Positions 35,962 to 45,895 of a stretch of 64,000 nucleotides of DNA are shown here, one piece after another. How positions within the stretch are numbered: the first letter of the stretch is position 1; each line of letters begins with the position of its first letter. Source of the DNA: Astrocystis sublimbata (lineage: Eukaryota; Ascomycota; Sordariomycetes; Xylariales; Xylariaceae); contig JAJNNY010000073.1 of assembly GCA_022453515.1 (NCBI GenBank), forward strand, positions 62,001-126,000, written 5' to 3'. The notes under the pieces were generated by a model, which saw only the letters and a program-made list of their open reading frames with translations, was not told the origin of the DNA and ran no database searches. The translations under genes were made by a program, and so were the position numbers.

Positions 35962-37109
35962 GTGGTAAGTCACGGACATCCAACATCTCCAGTTCGTTTC
36001 CGCACGTTGCGGTTGTTCGATGCCAGCGCCAGCCACGTCAAGTTGGACAAGTCCGATCCGAAGCCAGCCATTGTGTCACGGACATTCCCAGATGGTTTGT
36101 ACCATGATATGGATTACGACGAGATGCGATTGGATGATATTCCGACATACATGCTGTTCTACAACGGAACCGATCCGCCACCGGGGACCTCTCAGGGTTG
36201 GTCGTCTGCGGAGCGGGACACTCGACGATGGCGAGTAGACAGTAAAGGGCCTTGGTGCAGTCGGGTGGTGGCATCTTGCCCTCAATGGTGCAAACTCTGT
36301 CGATGGTATCGGTAATGCCCGCGGCCAAACCACATAGATGGATTCGGAAATGTGATGGTACTTCTGTAAGCTCTATCTCCCCAAGCTCAGCCCAATAATA
36401 CTGGAGAAGCAAACTCCCGCCGAACCAGCCATATACAAATAACCGAAGCTGATCTCCCAGAGGACGACGGCCTCCAGTCAGACAACGTCGCTGATCCCCC
36501 AGAGGACGACGACCTCGGCTCAGACCATGATGCCGACCATTCACACGGCGATAGCCTCCGTCTGAACAACAGCAGTGCATCCTTGGACCAGTTACGAACT
36601 CCGCCAGCAAGTTCCGGACCCAGCAACAAGATTGCCAGTCGGCACGGACTGGGGTGTCACCGATCTCTATCGATGGGTTTTATCTCCAGGGCCAGAAAGA
36701 TGCCAGCAACTCTTCACCGCCCTCGTTCGTCACGACCTCGGCGCCGGCCATCATCTTCACGCTTCTCAGAAGCATGTTAGTCACGGGTTACGCTTCAGTG
36801 GATGGTGTCGAGGCACTTCGGAACCTGGTATGGTCCCCTTTTAGGGTAGACCTAGAACGCGACCGCCAAAGAGCCTCGTCGCTGTGCCATCTTTTGTCAT
36901 CATCGCAAGAGGAAGCACAACAGATAAGAGCCGAGACTCTACTATCGCAAAAATACATGTTGGAAACATTCCCCATCCCGTATCTGGTGGTCAACCAAGA
37001 TGACTCGTGCAGGTTCAAGCTTGTGGCGGAACACGAGGTCGGGGGGGAGGAGCTGTATGTTGACGGGCTGGCCACGCCGCGGGGGATGGGAGGCTTTTAT
37101 ATGAGTTAG
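35962..37109 (+). pseudogene. Possible decayed or multi-exon gene, unknown
   Basis: Three top-strand open stretches look protein-like but lie in different frames. At about 35962-36315 there is an acidic stretch including DGLYHDMDYDEMRLDDIP. At about 36440-36780 there is an acidic repeat (PEDDGLQSDNVADPPEDDD) followed by basic sequence. At 36654-37109 there is a 150-residue frame with EVGGEELYVDGLATPRGMGG near its end. No ATG opens the first stretch; a GTAAGT at 35965 could be a splice donor. I could not join them with confident introns. Either a poorly modelled lineage-specific gene or a degrading copy. No family is recognised. Confidence 0.3.
36448..36531. repeat. 42-bp imperfect tandem duplication
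   Basis: Two 42-base copies starting GCTGATC(T/C)CCCAGAGGACGACG, in frame with each other, within the acidic stretch of the possible remnant gene. Confidence 0.75.
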
Positions 37110-37164
37110 AATAGAATCAACTTGTAATAGCCCTGGTCTACGAGCGGATAGATTACTATAGCTA

Positions 37165-37270
37165 ACTCTTAAAAAATACAAATAATGACGCAATAATAAA
37201 TAAATAATAATGAAGTAATAACTAAATAATCATTAAATAATAACTAAATGATAAACAGTTTAAATAAGTC
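37165..37270. repeat. AT-rich AATAATAAATA tract
   Basis: About 100 bases of degenerate AATAA/TAACTAAATAAT repeats, far more AT-rich than the surroundings. It could be a decayed simple repeat or remnant of a mutated element. Confidence 0.7.
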
Positions 37271-37370
37271 TTTAGAGGAATCTGTTTTGTTACTTAGATA
37301 GTATCGACGCAGTTACGGCTACTATAGATGCCTCCTAGCGAGCACCCTGAGAGCAACGGACGGAAATATT

Positions 37371-37640
37371 GTGAGCACACCCGACGAGCCTCCCCAACAA
37401 CCGAATCCCCAGACTCAAGCACACGGGGCGGTACAACTGTTAGAACAGCAGCAGTACGAGTCTCTGCAACAACCCGATCCGCAGGATCAGGCTGAACACG
37501 TACCACCACCGCCATACGAACTTGATGATCCTAGACACCCCGGCTTCCTAAGCCAGAAGAAGAACCAGAAACCCAGGAAGCGAAAGCAATTGGGGGCATA
37601 CAAGGATAGGTATTCTATTTCAGAGGTTGCTGGCAGTTAA
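37371..37640 (+). pseudogene. Small Gln/Pro-rich frame with PPPPYE, doubtful
   Basis: An 89-codon frame without an ATG start (begins GTG), rich in Gln and Pro, with PPPPYELDD in the middle and a basic end (KKNQKPRKRKQLG). A different frame opens with an ATG at 37328 and stops after about 55 codons. Could be a gene fragment or chance. Confidence 0.2.
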
Positions 37641-37835
37641 CCTTCGTACCACGGGCCTAGACTCCAGTGCTTCCATAATTAGCCGACTGCGGCACTCAAA
37701 TAGACTACTATTTTGCTTCATTTTGCGTGTGTAGTACCCTGCGAAATTGACATTAACTACTACGTGGTCTTTACAATTCTAGAGCATCATCTATCTAGCT
37801 CTCCATCTTGTGTTCAAGTTTGACCTCTTCATATT

Positions 37836-39401
37836 TCACAGTTTCGTTGCTCTGACTACAGGGAGCTGTTTGAAAGAGTGCACAGGCGTGTCGCCTATAT
37901 GCACCATCTTCATTTCCAACAAGCGCTGCATCCGCTCAACCGTCTCTCTGTATGCCGGATCGGAAAAGACGTTGAACAGTTCCAGGGGATCCTTCTCACA
38001 ATCGAACAGCTCCCATTCGCGGTGGTCCTCGCCCCCCGGCCGCGCGCCACTCATTCCGAGGGGGTCGTTGTACCAATAAATGAGCTTATACCGCTGATCG
38101 CGGACGCCGTAGTGTGCGTACGCGTGGTGTATAATGTCGTTGTGCATCCAGTATCGGTGGTACGCCACCTGCTGCCAGTCTCGCGGCGTATTCCCTTCTA
38201 ACAACGGCCGGAACGAAACACCCTGCATGTAGCTTGGCATCGGCAGCTGCGCATAGTCCAAGAACGTTGGCGCGAAGTCCACATTGCATATAATATCGCC
38301 GCAAGTTGTGCCAGCCTTGATGCTTGCAGGGTGCCGGATAAGGAAGGGCATCTGGAACGACTCCTCGTACATGAAGCGCTTGTCGAACCAGCCGTGCTCG
38401 CCGAGGAAGAAGCCCTGATCCGATGTGTAGATGACGACAGTGTTCTCCGCGAGGCCATTCTCGTCTAAAAAGTCGAGTATGCGCCCGACGTTGTCGTCGA
38501 CGGACTGGATCACGCGCAGATAGCGCTGCATGTACCGTTGGAACTTGAACTGCGACAGCTGCTCCTCGCTGCTGAAGGTAAACACGGTGCCGTCGTCCTT
38601 GTCGATGAGTTTCCTCGCATCCACCGGGATTTTCCGCTGCGCCGACCCTGCCTCCTGCGTCACGCGCTCGCCGAGCCGGCTTCCGCCGTCGGGCTGCACG
38701 AGGCCCAGATCCTGGTACGTCATGTCTTCCGCCACGCGCATCTTGGCGACCTTCGCCGCCCTCGCGCGGTTCTTGTAGTCGTCGTCGTAGGTTTCCGGGA
38801 CGCGGATTGGGTCTTTGTAGAGGTGTTTGTGCTTGTCGTCGCATTCCCACGAGCGATGCGGCGCTTTGTGATGGCACATGACGAAGAACGGCTCCTCTTG
38901 CCCCTTTGCTTCGTCCATGAACGCAAGACATTTGTCGGTGATGATATCCGTCACATAGCCGTGCTCGACCTTCTCCTCGACCTTTTTCCCGACAGGGCCG
39001 ATGAAGGTAGGGTCCCAGTAGTCGCCCTGGCCCGGCAGAACAGACCAGTAATCGAAGCCCGTAGGTTCGTGCGCTGTGCCTTCGCCCAAGTGCCACTTGC
39101 CTACCATGGCAGTCCGGTAGCCACCCGTCTTCAGATGTTTGGCAACGTTTGGAATGTGCTTGTTGATGCTGTCGTTCAGCGTCAAGACACCATTGACGTG
39201 ATTGTGTGTGCCTGTCAAGATGGCGGCGCGCGAAGGTGTGCAGATTGAATTGGTCACATAGCAGTGATCGAAACGCATGCCTTCTTTTGCGAGACGGTCT
39301 ATGTGGGGAGTCTTGTTGATTCCCGCTCCGTAACAGCTTATGGCTTTCGACGCATGGTCGTCGGCCATGATGAAAACGATGTTTGGTTGTTTGGCCGCCA
39401 T
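37836..39401 (-). CDS. Intronless cytosolic-type sulfatase
   Basis: One uninterrupted frame of 521 residues. It starts at once with the alkaline-phosphatase/sulfatase block (PNIVFIMADDHASKA; Asp14 and Asp15 metal ligands) and has the signature NSICTPSRAAILTG, with Cys54 as the formylglycine residue. It keeps GYRTAMVGKWHLG, FFVMCHHKAPH (catalytic His region), YTSDQGFFLGEHGWFDKR (metal ligands) and a C-terminal ELFDCEKDPLELFN block. There is no signal peptide, so it is probably intracellular. The layout (Asp-Asp at the very start, CTPSR, SDQG..LGEHG, C-terminal DCEKDP) is that of bacterial-type iduronate/choline-type sulfatases, whereas the other sulfatase here is the multi-exon secreted fungal type. 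Its third positions look GC-rich. Lack of introns and family type suggest bacterial origin (inference). Confidence 0.93.
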   Translation of the reverse strand: MAAKQPNIVFIMADDHASKAISCYGAGINKTPHIDRLAKEGMRFDHCYVTNSICTPSRAAILTGTHNHVNGVLTLNDSINKHIPNVAKHLKTGGYRTAMVGKWHLGEGTAHEPTGFDYWSVLPGQGDYWDPTFIGPVGKKVEEKVEHGYVTDIITDKCLAFMDEAKGQEEPFFVMCHHKAPHRSWECDDKHKHLYKDPIRVPETYDDDYKNRARAAKVAKMRVAEDMTYQDLGLVQPDGGSRLGERVTQEAGSAQRKIPVDARKLIDKDDGTVFTFSSEEQLSQFKFQRYMQRYLRVIQSVDDNVGRILDFLDENGLAENTVVIYTSDQGFFLGEHGWFDKRFMYEESFQMPFLIRHPASIKAGTTCGDIICNVDFAPTFLDYAQLPMPSYMQGVSFRPLLEGNTPRDWQQVAYHRYWMHNDIIHHAYAHYGVRDQRYKLIYWYNDPLGMSGARPGGEDHREWELFDCEKDPLELFNVFSDPAYRETVERMQRLLEMKMVHIGDTPVHSFKQLPVVRATKL

Positions 39402-40553
39402 GTTGTCGTTGTGTGCAGAGAGATATTGTTATAAATCTGATATTCGAGAGCATATAAATGAACGATCTCCGTCAAGTTGCTCCCCACGTCCACGTTATGC
39501 TTCTCCTTCATAGGCAAGACACCAGAACCAGAAACCCTAAATAGAAAATGGGAGAAATCAAAACAGAACGATGTAAAAATCTACGGATGAGTTCGCCGAT
39601 GAATTAGCGCCTTGTCTCCAAATTAGAATATGCACGAACATAGATTGAACTTATCACGCAATGTATAGACATACGATGAGATGAGGGTCCTATACCCTGT
39701 CTCGGTAGTCGGGCCGCTTTCAGTCTGATAGGCTGACTTTGAAGTCTATAGTCACAGTACTCAGTACAGTAAGACACTGCTTTAAAGACAGTGTTCTGCA
39801 GACACAAATCACCTTTATGGATCTGTCATAGGTATCCTTAAATATTTGAACTTTCAACTCCAAATCTTCATACCTCTCTATACTTATCACTGTTTGTGAA
39901 CTGATGTCGAGGATTCTGTGTACGGCTACGCTCGATAGCAACTAGCGCCATGAAGGCCTAGAAGAGCATGCCTGGTGCTGCATCTCAGTCGGCTTACCAG
40001 GCCTATAGACTGCAGTGAAATAATTAAAAAGTATTGGCGACCCCAAAACTCTCAACCGAGGGTGGAGTTCATAGCATTAATATCTGTGGAGGTCAGTTCC
40101 CCAACATGGCCGTTTTGAGTCGACGTTGCAGCCCGCGATGCTCACCCCGCACCAATGCAATCCACCGACTCATGACTAGTGCGGGGTTGGAATGTATATG
40201 CCAAGATCTCCCCAATATCAACAGCTTGGTGCCAGAGCCTACCTAATATCAAGAAGCTAAGGTTACATGTTGGTTATTTACGAGATTGAATAGAATATTG
40301 ATCGAAGGCTTGTATTTATAAGCGTTTCATTCATTCGTTTTTCACACTACATGACCAGACCGTCCAGTGGTTGTCGCGTAGCAGTTATCTGTAGAAGCCT
40401 CTAAACCCAATACTCTTTTCATCCCCAGTGCGCCGGTTGAACTGTCCAAGCCCAGTTGACAACAGGCAATACCAACCTTAGCCCGTTCTACTCTAAATTT
40501 CATCGTGAAAGTCACACTTTCAGCACTTGAACATAAAAACATCCCGGCTTATG
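39402..40553. other. Intergenic region
   Basis: No gene is recognised. It holds the promoter of the intronless sulfatase (TTTATAAC about 30 bases before its ATG on the bottom strand) and the 3' flank of the second HET gene. Frames are at most 73 codons. Confidence 0.55.
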
Positions 40554-42955
40554 CTACCCCAATATAAGCTCAACAGGCTCCGCGTACTTATCCCAATCTT
40601 CCGCAATCACCCACCCTACTGCTTCCCGATACGCGACACCCTCCTCCCATCTGATACTCAAAACGAAATAGCAATCCAGCTTCTGACGTTCCTGGTCCTT
40701 CCACCAGTTCAAGTCTTTATCGTTGTAGGCCCATCTCATCATTTCCGTACCGACGCTCGTTCGTGTGTACCAGCCCTTGACAATAGCTACCAACTCTAGC
40801 TTCCTGGGCTCTTCTTTTTCCTCTACACTCGTACCGTAGACCATTATGCCGACCGCAACCCCGGTGTCGTCCCACAGCGTGGTTTTGCGTGTTCTTCCGG
40901 GCCGCTGATGAAGAAAGGCCCGGGTGGTTTTGCAGTATAGGTATTGCGTCTGCTTTGATGCCTCGATTGTTGCAGCATGTGGAGGCGCAGGAATAGGATA
41001 CCACTCAAGACACTATTGTTAGCAGGTTTCTACTTATGAGGGGCATTGCCATCTTCATCAAGGTATCTTGCTCTGCGACACGACCAAGTGGGAGGTAAAG
41101 GACCCTAAGGGCTACGTACGAAAAAGTAACGAGGCTCAGAGAAATGAGAGTATGTATACTCCCTTAATGACTTAGGCGGCAATTGTATATTTGCACGTTG
41201 AGACCTCCATGCCGTCATTGAGAAGTTCTGTCGACTCCATCCATCAGGCAGCGAATCCGAGCTTGCCGTTCGGAACTTATGCCAGTGTGCTCTGATAGGT
41301 CGACGAACGTCAGACTTCGGAGATTCCAAAGTGAACCATTCGGCAACAGAGGCAGTAAAGCCAAATGCCTCCGCCCGCCGAGGCCCGCGAGACTCGTATT
41401 CGTTGTCCGGGAGGAACTCGACCGAGCCTTGCCATCCCATCCAAGACCAGCTTGGCAGTTTATCAAGCAGACCGGCTTCGCCCCCCAGACTTGTGGTGAT
41501 CGGACGCCTTCTTTTGACCCCTACTTGGCTTGGAACCCAGATCAGCGCGATGTCAAAGAAGACTTCGGGTAGTCCGTAGAGGAGGCCGTCTGAAAACTTC
41601 TGGTCTTGGAGCATGGACTGTATGCCAGCAAAAGCGAACGATACGTCGGAGACATTGGTAATGGACCTGTCGCTGAATTGCGACAGAATGAACCCTAGGT
41701 CAAGCAAACTTGGGACTCTCGGCTTGATTACCTCGGCCATAGGAAGCTGGAACTCAGGTTCAAGATGAGCGTCTTCGGGGCTGGAATACTCATCCTCGAG
41801 CCATCTGGCTTTATTGCAAATCCAAGTCACGGGCCCCGAACCAAAAATCAGTTTCCGTTTGGAGAAGAGATACTCTTGGTATGTCCACATGCGCATGTGG
41901 TAATGGTTTGGAAAGTTTATAGCAACTCGCTGGGGCTCTTTCCTTTTGAATATCAGAACTTTGCCAATGTCGTCTGCCAGGTCGAACCGAGTCTGTTGAT
42001 GTAACCTTCGCTTAGATACTCCCTTGATACCCCTGATGCCCTGCCTAGCAGTCTCCCCGTGCTCGGCCACAATCGTCAAAGCCGAACTCAAGTAAATCTT
42101 GTGCATGCTTTGTATAGCCCTATCCCGGATGGTGTCATCATCTTGGACAATGCAGAGACTATCGACCCATAACATTGTCTCGCCAAGAGCCTTCGTCACC
42201 TCGATGGCGTCGCGAATGGTCTTTGAGATCCGACGCGCAATTGGCCCCGACAGTAGCACGCCTTTCGTCTGAAGGAGTTCCATGTTGTTTTTCAGTGCCT
42301 GAAAAGTTGAACTCCGGCCCCAAACGTAGGAAAGGGTCAGATATCGTCTTGGCGCTTGGCCTGGAACATAGGGGGAAAGACAGCCTTGTACAGTATCGAT
42401 GAGCCAGTCGGGTTGGTAACTCCCAAGCCCCTCGACTATGTAGTTGTCGCAATCTGCCCCATGGTCGCGTCGGCATCGATCATGCCAACCTCGAACAACG
42501 CTCATGTCAATCCATCGGTTGTCAATAGGTCGAGTGTCTCCAGTGCCGCCAGGGCCGCTCGACAAGGGAACAAGATGGCAGTGATTTGTCGCCGAGGTCC
42601 CGAACTCCGATCCACCGACCTTACAGGGGCAGTATTTCCTGATCCAAACGGCTGTTCCATCGAACGTCGTCTCAAGCACAAGCTTCCCCGTTTGGCATTG
42701 GTGTTCGCCGCTGTGATGCTTGAATATGATGTTCTGCAGAGATTTCGAGTGAGGGCACTCTGTATCAATCGCGTCGGAAAACGAACCCAGATCTATCGAG
42801 TCGGAATTGCGTTCAGTTGTCGAGAATCTTGAGACCACTTTGGAGCAAAAGTCGCATGATGAAATGGGGTCTGGGTGAGGAGTCACATCGATTGGTAGAC
42901 CTTTGCTTGTCTCAGTATCGATGCCTTGGGACTCTGATCCCACGATGGCATTCAT
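40554..42955 (-). CDS. HET-domain protein (second copy)
   Basis: Two exons on the bottom strand: 41120-42955 and 40554-41012 (764 residues). The 107-base intron (41013-41119) has a GTACGT donor, CTAAC branch and AATAG acceptor, phase 0. Without the second exon the protein would stop early and lose a typical HET-protein C-terminus (SIRWEEGVAYREAVGWV, ending VELILG), so the splice is well supported. A Cys-rich N-terminus (CDFCSKV) precedes the HET domain at residues about 204-365: RRYLTLSYVWG, MLWVDSLCIVQDD and RMWTYQEYLFSKRKL. The usual His of the first block (SHCWG) is replaced by Tyr-Val (SYVWG), a common variant. Role: candidate incompatibility/cell-death effector by family; partner unknown. 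It is one of two HET genes about 20 kb apart, not close copies. Confidence 0.9.
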
Positions 42956-43875
42956 TTTGGAGACTCGAAACTTGGGATACCTAGACGATGGTCTAACTCA
43001 GAGCGACGACAAGGAACGCGATTCCCATGATTCCTATTACTTGCTTCGTCAGAGTGATTTAAAGCTGAAACACGGGAGTCGTGCGAATAAGCACGCGTTT
43101 TCGTATAATTGGTTGGAATATAGTGAGACATTGCGGCTGAGATGCTAACTACCTTAGCGCCGACTTTCGCTTCAAGCTACTTGCATCTAGACCTTATAGA
43201 TAGAAGATACTAACTCGGTAACACGATACCACAGAAAGAATAACGTTAGAGGTTAAAGTGAGCGTAATTATGCTGTCCACTCAAAACACTTGCATCAAGA
43301 TGCGCATAGTGCCTTTTTACGCATATGTAAGTAAATGCTTGTCATGGTCGATTTCTTCAGCCAAAAGAAGGTGGTATATCTTAACATTATAGTATAGCTG
43401 GCGGGTAATATACTTCAACAGTGTTAGGACATCCTCCTTGATTGCAGCTATTTCATGTGGTTCCTGATTTATAAGCTGCTAGATTCATATATCATCGTCT
43501 TTCAAGCGTAAAGGGGATACCCAGACCATGTAGTTAGAGTAGGGAACAGATGACACGGACACTATCCTGGATACTTAAATTACACTCAAAGATTGCTCAT
43601 CAAGTAGTATTACAACATGCATTTAATAACACGCGTTAAAGTTTTCGCGAACTTAAGCTAGAATTTATCATGCGAAGCACTACTGGGACCAGAATATTAC
43701 AGGACATCCCCCTCGGATGCTTGATGCACACCTTCCGTGCAGTGCTTATAATCTCAGCTCGGGATTTCCCTCGAAGTTCCGCTACTCATCTCGAATTCGA
43801 GCAGTACTATCTTCAGCTGTCAAAGCGGTAACGTGGTTCAACAACCACTAGCGTCTTGTGACCACTGCCATGTTA
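42956..43875. other. Intergenic region
   Basis: No gene is recognised. AT-rich sequence lies at 43150-43650. It includes the promoter of the second HET gene and the 3' flank of the repeat-module gene. Confidence 0.55.
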
Positions 43876-45895
43876 TTACCGTGTCCATGAAAAGTCGGCA
43901 AGCGTCATGTTGACGGGGTGTTCCAGTATAATGCAAATCGCGCCAGGGAGATTCTCTGGGCAATATTCATCGGGGCAGATGCAGTCTCGCAAGGGCAATT
44001 TTGCGACAAAAGAGGCGTCGAAGCGAATACTGGCGACACAGATGCAAGTCCAGGGTCAGTTTCAGTCAACTCCAACACAAAATACAGCGGAATAGGTGAT
44101 CACTACTTACCCGTGCGAGGGGTCTTTGTCCGAACAAGGCCACGACTGATTCAAGCGCAGGACCGAGGATGATCGGTCGAAGGACATCTTGCAAGAGACA
44201 TCGTCACTGGACCCCATCAATCGGCAATTCGTCCAGGCCCCGTCTGGAGTACTGCCCTGCTCATCCAACAACAGAGACCAGTCGCCTCCGTACGCATTGA
44301 AAGTATGGTCTACGAAAGTTGGGTTAAAGGTTTGGAAGTCAATCTCAGCCGTGGTGGCCCCGTTGTTCTGGTAGTTGGCGGCAGGCAACCGGAATTCGCG
44401 GATTTCCATGAAGTTGTCGACAAAGGATGAGACGGTACAACTATGTTGGACAGGCTCGGGTCGGTGCAGGGTATCCGGGGGCAGCACATCCTTTTCTAGT
44501 TCGTATGTAGTCATTTCGGCGTCCTCGAAATAGCAAGTGTTTATGTGGTAGTCACCCTCATAAACTTCATCGTCGCATTTCGTCTCCGACAACTCTATCG
44601 CCCCATGAGCGATGTACCTGGATCTGAGTAGTGTTAGATCCATGAAGCTCAGCTAGAAACGGATTATCGAGACGCGGATCTGGTGAAATCTAAAAATGGG
44701 AACATAAAGAGAAAACGGATGGAACGAAGCACGAAAGGAAGGGGGGGGGGGCTCTAAAATAAACGTACGGTTGTTGTGGGTCGTCACAGTACCATGTCTG
44801 GTTGATGGCTAGCTTCTGGGCTTCCTTGTCATAGTCAAGATAGGTGTATATTTCGTACCGGCCTACATCATATAAGCAAAGTCCCAACATTATTCCAACG
44901 TTACAATTGAAAAAGTAGAAAACTAGACGATATTGGCTTGTGGACCATGATGGAAAGATGCTTACCATCGTTATACTCCTGGTATATATCTCGCGTGGTA
45001 TCCACGGTGCAGTTATACCAACCAGAATGTGGACGATCGCTGAAGTCCATGTTTGTATAACCATTTCTGCAGTTCTCGGTGAGATCAATGACCTGGTTTG
45101 TCAAATTGAAGTTCAAATATTCGAGGTGCACAAAACCAAATATGATACTCCAGTCCGAGTCCCATTGCTCAAAGGACAGGTCGCGCAAATTCAAAGGCGG
45201 CTTCGAATCGGAGCGCTCGCGGCAGTTGCGACTGTCCATTCCCACCGGCGGAGCTGGCATCAATGGCGTGATGTGTACTGGAGCCACAAGCGATACCGGT
45301 ATTCTTTGACTGTCCGCCTGCGCCTGTACCACGACATCGCCGACTGCTGTGAAAAGAAACCTGTGTTTTCGTTAGCACCCTCCGAACCGCCTCAAGGACT
45401 CTACAACTTACGGCTCTGGCGTTCGGTCTAAGCAGTACCATGTCTGGTTGATCATCAGCTCGTTCGTCTGCAAATCGAAGTCAAAGGATGTCGGCCCTAA
45501 TTGATCGTGCAGTTCGTCCTGGGCGTTGCATGTGTTCCGATTCTGTGCGCCACCCACGTCGCCTGAACAGAAGACCTTCCATCGCTCGTCGACGAAATTA
45601 CTGAGATAGAACTCTACATGTTTGCCTTCGTGGGCAAAGTTCTGCACAAACCAGCCTGGAGAGCTGAACGAGATGTCTGTACACCCGAGCAGAGGAGCGG
45701 CTGCGCTTGATAGAGACGCCGATTGCCAGACCAGATCACCCATGATGATTTGGATGCAGCTAATTTTGAAAAATAAGCAACGTTTAGTCCAACTCTCAGA
45801 TGAAAGAAGTAGACAAGCTCCGGTGTGTACAGGCACAGCGCAGCCAGTAACTGCTAATTATATGCGACTATGTACCGGAGCACCGCCATGTTCAT
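43876..45895 (-). CDS. Multi-exon repeat-module protein, probably secreted, unknown family
   Basis: Six exons on the bottom strand, by hand splicing: 45876-45895, 45412-45759, 44966-45360, 44769-44862, 44111-44623 and 43876-44029 (507 residues). Introns of 51-145 bases have GTAAG/GTACG donors, and all phases fit. The protein is built of three repeats of about 165 residues. Each ends in the same motif: INQTWYC (residues 110-116), INQTWYC (274-280) and LNQSWPC (443-449). Just after each, an intron falls in phase 2. The motif is an N-glycosylation sequon, and conserved Cys occur in each repeat (for example CTDIS, NCTVD, NCRLM), which fits an extracellular protein. The last exon adds a short Cys-rich tail (DCICPDEYCPENLPGAIC). 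The start is uncertain: an ATG at 45741-45743 would avoid the first, 20-base exon, and no convincing signal peptide is visible with either. The acceptor for the fifth exon could be 44617 instead of 44623. No known family is recognised. Confidence 0.65.

Larger units (their letters stand above)
35367..37835. other. Remnant-rich intergenic zone
   Basis: 2.5 kb without a sound gene model. It holds TACCTAGGTA palindromes, protein-like open stretches (next two entries), a 42-bp duplication and an AT-rich tract. It separates the GH3/repeat-gene block from the intronless sulfatase. Confidence 0.5.

Noticed and set aside
38086..39453. 455-codon bottom-strand frame
   Set aside because: It is the out-of-frame shadow of the intronless sulfatase, rich in Arg/His/Gln with no motif.
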